Of a stretch of 64,000 bases of DNA, positions 58,511-64,000 are shown one piece after another. Source of the DNA: Adiantum capillus-veneris (Eukaryota > Streptophyta > Polypodiopsida > Polypodiales > Pteridaceae). Numbering within the stretch: the first letter of the stretch is position 1; the number at the start of each line of letters is the position of its first letter. The notes under the pieces are model-generated. The model was not told the DNA's origin. It saw only the letters and a program-made list of their open reading frames with translations, and did no database searches. The translations under genes and the position numbers were made by a program. The stretch is from assembly GCA_014529385.2 (NCBI GenBank), contig CM043964.1:844997-908996 (forward strand), read 5' to 3'.

Positions 58511-60274
58511 TTATATACATCTGTCTCCAAAACATCTGTACAAATCTCCATTATGCGCAAAATTTTCATGACAAAGAGACATAAGTTCCTCATCCTCCTC
58601 TTCAAAAAACACTTCCAAGATTCCTGTAATATACTCGAAAGATTTTTGAAATTGCACTTCAACCTTCTCACCAACCTCTGAATCCATATGTACCTCTTTC
58701 GCATAGAAGTCCGAATCTGCATTCTCAAAAGAATCCTCTAGATAGCCTTTCTCAATATCGAGAGAAACCTCATAAATATGCATGGTAAACCTCTCATCAA
58801 TTCTCTCACCTTTTACCAAATACCTTTCCAACTTTACATCATAAAACTTTGCATACCTCTCAAATATGGTGTCTAATTTCCTTTCCAAATCATCCTGGTA
58901 GGTATGCTCCCGGTCACTTGTAACCGACTGCTCAAAAACCTCCTTGGAGTTAGTCTTTGACACAATATCTTCACCCCTTCTTCCTTTTTTACCCATCCCT
59001 AAATTATCTTCAACTGAATCATGTCTCCACTCATCTAGGGACAACCCTTCTTCATTACATGACTCTGGTGTCAGCATAGAGCTAGCATCCTCTTCTTGCT
59101 TCAAGGCATCACCATGTATACCCTTCCTATCCATAGTAGATAGATGCTCACAAACCTGCTTGCAATTTATACCCTGTGATACAAGACCTAAATCCCTTTT
59201 ATGACTCAGATATTGTTTGCATACCTGCAGGCAACCGAAATTCTTAGAACCCTGTATAGTAGGCACTTTATGGCAAGTATCTTCATTTGCATCTTCACAC
59301 AGATCAGAAATATCACCCCAATCATAGACCATATCCGAAGAGGTTTCTTGCTCTTCTACTCTATCCTCTGATGTCACTTCAACTTGTATAGCATTCCCAA
59401 ACACTTCTCTATCTTTGATTTGTGAATCTTGAAGATTCATAGCTTCATTCGTAGAACCCCAATTCTCATGCAGAGGAACTACATCTGTCATTCCTTCCTC
59501 TACCATGGAATTGTGAAAGCTTGCTGCATCTAGCTCTAAATAAGGAACAATTTCATGAGTCATCTGCATCACATCTTCTACCCCATATATACAAGACATA
59601 TATATTACTCTGTCAATGCACTCCTCTTCTTCCACCTCGTCTAGCTGAGGTACTTCACAATCCACAATGCTACTAACAGAGCTATACTCACAAAGGAAGA
59701 GATTTTCAGTCACCCCCTCTAAATTAGCACTTTTGCAGCTAAGCATATCCATTTGGGTAGTACTACATGCATCAAACTCGCATAGGAAAGCATTGATAAT
59801 GACTTCTTCATCCTGGTATATGTCTTCAGCATAGGCATCCGACTCTTCTAAACTTGGTAAAAGTTCCTGGATCCGCTCAAAAGTAGATTGTAGCACATCA
59901 CTAAAATAGCCGTATTCCACCTGTTTTCCCTTCACATCCTCTGTCAAAACCATAGCATCCTCATTCTTGTATATACACTCATGTGAATCTTCAAACGAAT
60001 CAAAAGGAGCGTCCAAATCATCTATCATAGCCGACGAGTTTGCATCATCCTCTAAGTCGCTTTGAGCCGTTTTAGGCACTTGGATAGCATCATGAGAGGC
60101 ATTATCTTGAGATACGAAGGTCACAAGACCCAAACGTGCATAAATAGATTCCACTATGTCTGCTTCATCTGCATACAATAAATTTGCATCTTTCAAAAGA
60201 TATGCATCTATTACTGCTTCTAAATTAGCCTGGATGTATGTGTTGACACTTGCATGGCTTGAAGAAGACACCAA
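58511..60274 (-). CDS. 587-residue acidic ORF of the nested LTR element, unknown function
   Basis: The longest open reading in the element: 587 residues without a stop, very rich in Asp and Glu (for example QLDEVEEEECIDRV, VFFEEEDEELMSL), with many Ser and scattered Cys. No retroviral protease (DTG), RT (YxDD) or integrase motif is present, nor any domain I know. It sits where pol would follow gag and is in the same frame as the gag piece at 60305-60487, with TAG codons at 60305-60307 and 60281-60283 between. The start is the first in-frame Met-like codon after the second TAG; a natural Met is not certain since the first codon may be GTG. Staying open while gag has decayed suggests either recent selection in the family or chance. 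It could be an extended gag, a captured host sequence, or a family-specific extra ORF. Confidence 0.6.
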   Translation of the reverse strand: MVSSSSHASVNTYIQANLEAVIDAYLLKDANLLYADEADIVESIYARLGLVTFVSQDNASHDAIQVPKTAQSDLEDDANSSAMIDDLDAPFDSFEDSHECIYKNEDAMVLTEDVKGKQVEYGYFSDVLQSTFERIQELLPSLEESDAYAEDIYQDEEVIINAFLCEFDACSTTQMDMLSCKSANLEGVTENLFLCEYSSVSSIVDCEVPQLDEVEEEECIDRVIYMSCIYGVEDVMQMTHEIVPYLELDAASFHNSMVEEGMTDVVPLHENWGSTNEAMNLQDSQIKDREVFGNAIQVEVTSEDRVEEQETSSDMVYDWGDISDLCEDANEDTCHKVPTIQGSKNFGCLQVCKQYLSHKRDLGLVSQGINCKQVCEHLSTMDRKGIHGDALKQEEDASSMLTPESCNEEGLSLDEWRHDSVEDNLGMGKKGRRGEDIVSKTNSKEVFEQSVTSDREHTYQDDLERKLDTIFERYAKFYDVKLERYLVKGERIDERFTMHIYEVSLDIEKGYLEDSFENADSDFYAKEVHMDSEVGEKVEVQFQKSFEYITGILEVFFEEEDEELMSLCHENFAHNGDLYRCFGDRCI

Positions 60275-60304
60275 CTCTAGCTAGTCACATCCACTTCCAC
60301 TCTG

Positions 60305-60660
60305 CTACATCTCTTGGTCTTGATGTTCCAAGCATACCTGTGTTATAGCTGTAGAAAACTCACCCCATTTGCTTGCATATACACTTGCATAGTCTTGAAC
60401 TTGGTGCTTGAAATCATCACTCACAAGTTCAACAAATACTGCAATCATCCGAGATTCTGGAATTGCTTGAAGCCTCATCTCTGTCACATAGCACTCAAGA
60501 TATCCTTCTAGATCATAGCTTCGAATATATTAAGCTCATTAGATACGGATTGCCTAGCATTTTCAATCGCTTTTTGAACTCGGTCTTCTTCCTCAAGCCA
60601 TTTGCATCTGTCCGCAAGCTCTTTCATTTCAACATATAGCTGCTCCACTTTGCTAGCCAT
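60305..60660 (-). pseudogene. gag N-terminal part of the nested element, frameshifted
   Basis: The start ATG at 60660 lies just after the primer binding site and opens a coiled-coil-like segment (VEQLYVEMKELADRC, LEEEDRVQKAIENA) that stops at TAG 60508-60510. A second frame carries on with DLEGYLECYVTEMRLQAI and FVELVSDDFKHQVQDYA, which reads like the capsid helices of Ty3/gypsy Gag, and stops at TAG 60305-60307. One shift between about 60530 and 60510 rejoins the two. No zinc knuckle was seen. Confidence 0.6.
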
Positions 60661-60683
60661 CTTTATGTACTCTCACCCCGGCT

Positions 60684-60703
60684 TGTTCGCGTCCAGTTCA
60701 CCA
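60684..60703 (-). other. Primer-binding-site candidate
   Basis: TGGTGAACTGGACGCGAAC on the minus strand starts about six bases after the 5' LTR and is complementary to a tRNA-like 3' end (GTTCG..CCA). The tRNA was not identified. Confidence 0.45.
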
Positions 60704-60709
60704 AAAATA

Positions 60710-61542
60710 TATCGAGAAATTTGCAGTCTTGCTAGGAAAGCACCGGGCTTATGGCTGTGAGAGTTTGTGAGAGAACTCAACAAAAACTATATGAAGGAGT
60801 TAAACCATAGATGCCATGAAGACTAGGGTTTGGAAAGAAGAGCAATCAAAGAAGACCCACTCTTTCTCTCTTGCACTCACACACACAAAGAAAGAACACA
60901 AAAGAGAATGTCAAAACAACACAAAGATGAAAACATCAAGGCTATGGTCATATCATATCATGGGTAGTATGAAATGGTTAATAGAGGAGTTAATGGCATT
61001 CAATCTTGGCCGACCAAACAGGCTACGAACTGTTCTTTGGAATTGTAGTTTTGTGCTTACCATAATATAAATATTTTGTTTAGTGATTGGGATTAATTAA
61101 GTGTACAAATCCTCTTGGTTCATAGCAAGATAACTCCGCTTACGTCAAAAGAAAAGTTATAGTCTATGAGAGGTAGTATAATGGAATCCGGTGATAGAAT
61201 TATTTCATTGAGCCTTTTGGTGCCAAAGAGAAACACTATACGTTGTTGAAAGTGTATTTTACGGCTAATCCATACGTTAATTCTAATAGATCGTACAGAG
61301 TGAAAGCGATAGAAATTATCATCATGTGGATTATTCATCTAAGATAACTCTAGTATGTGTAAAATGTAGATATGAGAGAAGTGAAGAGATGAGAATTTTC
61401 CATCCCAAGCCCTATTCTTGCCCGTAGGCAATAAGGATACTGCGGGGAGAGATGTACCTGTAGCAAAGAGAACCTAGAATTTGTAGAGAGGATGAATTAC
61501 TAAGAATGAGAGAGATAGGTGTGGTTAAGGAGATGAGATTAG

Positions 61543-61578
<36 letters not shown>

Positions 61579-62750
61579 GATTAGAGATGAAAAAGAAAAC
61601 AACAAGAAATCAAGAAAACATCAATGTAAAACACATCTTACTTGACAAACCCTTCAGCACCATTATTGATGGAGAGAGAAGAAGAGTGGATAATTCTACT
61701 TTGATTGATACACCAAGTGCAATACCTTCTTTGATTAGAGTTGATCTTACAAGGTTAGCTTGTTGCAAGAATGGCTAGTCTTCTTCTAGGAGAAAGTGTA
61801 GGCTTAGGCTTCTGTTAATGGCTACGGAATTACCACTCAAACCCTCATGAATTACTCTCATCAATGGCTTGAATGATTGAGTTGTTTTCAAGGAAGAAGA
61901 GGTCCCCTTTTATAGGTGAAGGGAACCCCCAAGGGTTTACACAAGAAGAGAAGAGCTAGTGTGAACAAAAACTTGAAAAGTTGGAAATGAGTTGTCCCTG
62001 CATGATGTGGGCAAACTGGGGTCGAGTATTTTGATCATATCTCCTCAACTGTGGATCCAAATAAAAAAGTAAAAATATGCTCAGAAACGTCAGCTCATTA
62101 CCTACAACTTCCTTTTTATATGCGTTTTCCAATTCGGATTGGAACCTTGTGTAACAAAATCATCAAAATAGGGTCCATTTCTGGCAGCAAAAGTCTTCCT
62201 ATGGTCCCCTTAGCCTAGACTTTCATTTGATTCCAAAGGACACCTCATGCCAGATGAAAGCATGAAATTGCTCATTGACAAATGTTTGTAATCATGCTTG
62301 CAATAATGCATTAAAATAAGTGTATCTTTGAAATCATGCCACCTAGTGTCCCACTAGGATTTGATTCCCTCCTAGTAGCTATTTAAAAAGAAATATAAGA
62401 AATATAAGAAAAATATGAAAAATACATAGAATATATATATATATTGGAGCTTACCCTAGATATAGGATCTAGCTAGTATGTGAGATGATAATGTGATAGT
62501 TGAAATAAAGAATCAATGCTTTTTGCCCCAAGTTAAAGAGGCGGAGCTATTGACGCTTTTCCCATAGTATTTTCTAATGGTAAAGTAAGAATAGGTTACC
62601 CTTGAGAAAAATAATAGGATGAGATAGAAGACGTATTATTATACTTAAATATGCATATGTACATTATAGAAAATATAACTATGTATCTAAAAAGTTACAA
62701 GATAACTTTTGTAGCATGTGTTCCCACTATGTACGTGTCACAGCACGACA
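60710..62750 (-). repeat. 5' LTR of the nested element (about 2.04 kb)
   Basis: A direct repeat of 56312-58325. Small indels (for example an extra AAATATAAG near 62400) account for the length difference. It contains the (TA)n tract near 61548-61574. Confidence 0.85.
61906..61915 (-). promoter_or_regulatory. LTR TATA box
   Basis: CTATAAAAGG on the minus strand, identical to the copy in the other LTR. In the 5' LTR this is the likely transcription start region of the element. Confidence 0.6.
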
Positions 62751-63372
62751 ACGTGTGTAAAATTAGTTTTCCATATTGATTCGGCTGTTTCTCATCCATT
62801 GAAGAACAATCATACAAGTGAACTTTCTCCAACTCCCTTGAAATGTATGGCATATCAAATTGTCGAGTATCATGTTGCAATGTTTTTGTGAGAGCATTCA
62901 TATCTCCAAATACAATAACATCACTTTCACCTTTGAAATAATAAATGCACTCTTCTAAATTAAAAAATGGCTGATCTCTATCCATGCAAGCATAAAAGGG
63001 AGAATCATGATGGGGAATGTAGAAACCAGCTACAAAAATGGGTACTCTTTTTGGTGTCATAATTTTCAGCCATACATAACGTTTGTACTTGTCATCTATC
63101 ACAATTGAAACAAAATCTTCCAATCCTTTCTTAACCATACATGCTATCCCTCTTTGTCCTCTTCGTTGCTTAAGATTCTTTGACCACATCAATGAATGTA
63201 CATTGTAATTCTCCAAGCTGTTAATCCTTTGTGTATCACGCTCCCAAGTTTCAACAAGAAGTAGAACATCGGCTTTGATTGTTAGTTCATCAATGCCAAC
63301 CCCTGCATTCCATGGGTATCCATTACAATTCCAAAAGCATATTTCCAATTGTAACTCGGTCTCATAGGTCAC
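62751..63372 (-). pseudogene. LINE ORF2 start: AP-like endonuclease, cut by the nested element
   Basis: The N-terminal endonuclease of the LINE split by the 56312-62750 insert. Visible: LEICFWNCNGYPW (Asn), VLLLVETWERD (catalytic Glu), VPIFVAGFYIPH, VIVFGDMNALTK (Asp/Asn), then KLILHT up to the insertion. The rest, including the SDH motif, resumes at 56311. Frames match across the gap once one ACGT is removed. The reading begins at a GTG six bases after the ORF1 stop, in the same frame as ORF1. No stop occurs before the insertion point, so this part was intact when it was disrupted. Confidence 0.85.
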
Positions 63373-63378
63373 ACATCC

Positions 63379-63900
63379 CTATTTTCTCGAGGGACTTGCC
63401 GCCTCCTTGGACACATTTTCTTCCTGAGAGATCTCCTTGTTTTTCTTATTCTTTTCCGCATATGCCTTGCGACGCATATTTTGTTGCTTAATAGTGCGAT
63501 CTTCACATAAAAAACATTTTGTATCCCTTAAATAGATCCAACGGTTATCAAGGATAATCTTTTGCTTGGCCTCATCCTGCATGGTGCATACATTTGGCCG
63601 TTCTCATGAGCGCGGAGCTCCTTGCTTCCCACCTCTATGTGCTCCATAGACCATAACTCCGGACATGCCAAAGTGGGTTTTGAAGAAATCTTCAATAACA
63701 ATAGCAAGAGAAGGAGGTGTCTCTAGCTTTTCTTTGAGAATTCAAGGAATAAAAATGTTGTTGGAACGCCACTCCCGTTCCTTCAACTCCTCCACATCCA
63801 CATTCTCAACATTCTTTGTTTGAGCCATATCTTGCATGAGTGAGGAATTAGAAACCACATTGCTACTGATAGCCGTTTTTCGGCTCTCTGTAATTGCCAT
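63379..63900 (-). pseudogene. LINE ORF1 (short, basic, with possible Cys motif), broken
   Basis: Upstream of the endonuclease in the same frame, a reading of about 173 codons starts at ATG 63900 (MAITESRKTAISS) and ends at TAG 63379-63381. Two in-frame TGA codons break it (after NNIFIP and after KQGAPRS). It holds LKEREWRSNNIFIP, IVIEDFFKTHFG, WIYLRDTKCFLCEDRTIKQQN (a Cys pair, possibly half a zinc site) and a Lys-rich tail. This suits a LINE ORF1 RNA-binding protein by position and charge; no DUF4283 or full CCHC knuckle is seen, so it is a different type from the LINE at 44.5-48.9 kb. Confidence 0.55.
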
Positions 63901-64000
63901 AGTGAGTTATCTCACCCTATCAAATCACTCAAACACTGTGGTTACCCTCACCCTTTCACTGTATATAGGCGCGTGTGAGTTAGGGGACTTTTCCCATATC

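Larger units (their letters stand above)
56312..62750 (-). mobile_element. Non-autonomous LTR retrotransposon nested in the LINE
   Basis: A 6.4-kb insert with two direct LTRs of about 2.0 kb (56312-58325 and 60710-62750), beginning TGTCG and ending CGACA (TATCG at the inner edge of the right copy). It has a 4-bp ACGT duplication, a primer-binding-site candidate after the 5' LTR (60684-60703) and a polypurine tract before the 3' LTR (58326-58337). The internal 2.4 kb carries gag remnants and a 587-residue acidic ORF but no protease, RT, RNase H or integrase. It would need enzymes from a relative. The stretches of LTR compared by eye are about 95% alike, so insertion is not very recent. Confidence 0.85.

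Noticed and set aside
1-64000. tRNA or rRNA genes
   Set aside because: None was recognised by eye; a covariance-model scan would be needed to exclude small RNA genes.

Overview
The window looks like nuclear DNA of a land plant with a large, repeat-rich genome. It holds three LINE (L1-type) elements or fragments, Ty3/gypsy-like and Ty1/copia-like LTR retroelement pieces, a DUF7869-type (transposase-like) gene with a splice acceptor, introns with GT..AG borders, long CT/GA/TG microsatellites and a very large satellite. Nothing is bacterial or organellar. The gag family (CCHC knuckle CIWCDSTDHGRRDC), the DUF7869 gene and the DLxGLL-type FCP1-like proteins remind me of seedless plants such as ferns. 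That placement is a low-confidence inference.

Layout. 0-3.4 kb: a broken gag gene and the 3' end of a LINE, both on the minus strand. 3.6-41 kb: satellite territory built on one short core (TCCACCACTTGTCCAAGC and variants). Broken or fragmentary minus-strand genes lie in gaps between arrays: an FCP1-like exon (6.0-6.8 kb), a broken FCP1-like gene (11.8-13.2 kb), and a broken gene (13.8-19.6 kb) with a DGQH/ParB-like motif upstream and a SET-like last exon. A 2.6 kb intron of the last gene contains satellite. The main array (19.65-36.85 kb) is a higher-order repeat of about 442 bp with eight cores, the first four exactly 50 bp apart. It also shows ~880 bp dimers and multi-kb internal duplications. 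36.9-38.9 kb holds short tandem repeats and a GC-rich block, and 39.4-40.96 kb a second satellite subfamily.

41.05-44.23 kb (plus strand): a DUF7869-type gene whose coding region is three ORFs in the same frame. Each junction is one stop codon, nine bases, then ATG. 44.5-48.9 kb: a degenerate LINE on the minus strand (DUF4283/zinc-knuckle ORF1, endonuclease, reverse transcriptase). 51.4-52.1 kb: a copia-like LTR with an internally deleted pol remnant. 53.6-63.9 kb: a LINE on the minus strand, split by a nested ~6.4 kb LTR retroelement. The LTRs are about 2.0 kb, begin TGTCG and end CGACA, and are flanked by a 4-bp duplication ACGT; taking the insert out restores the LINE reading frame. The insert has gag remnants and one 587-residue acidic ORF but no recognisable pol, so it looks non-autonomous.

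Most genes here are decayed. The best-preserved coding units are the DUF7869 gene, the 6.0-6.8 kb FCP1-like exon and the 587-residue ORF. Homopolymer G/C runs of 12-16 bases recur and are unusual. All assignments come from reading the sequence; no database search was run.
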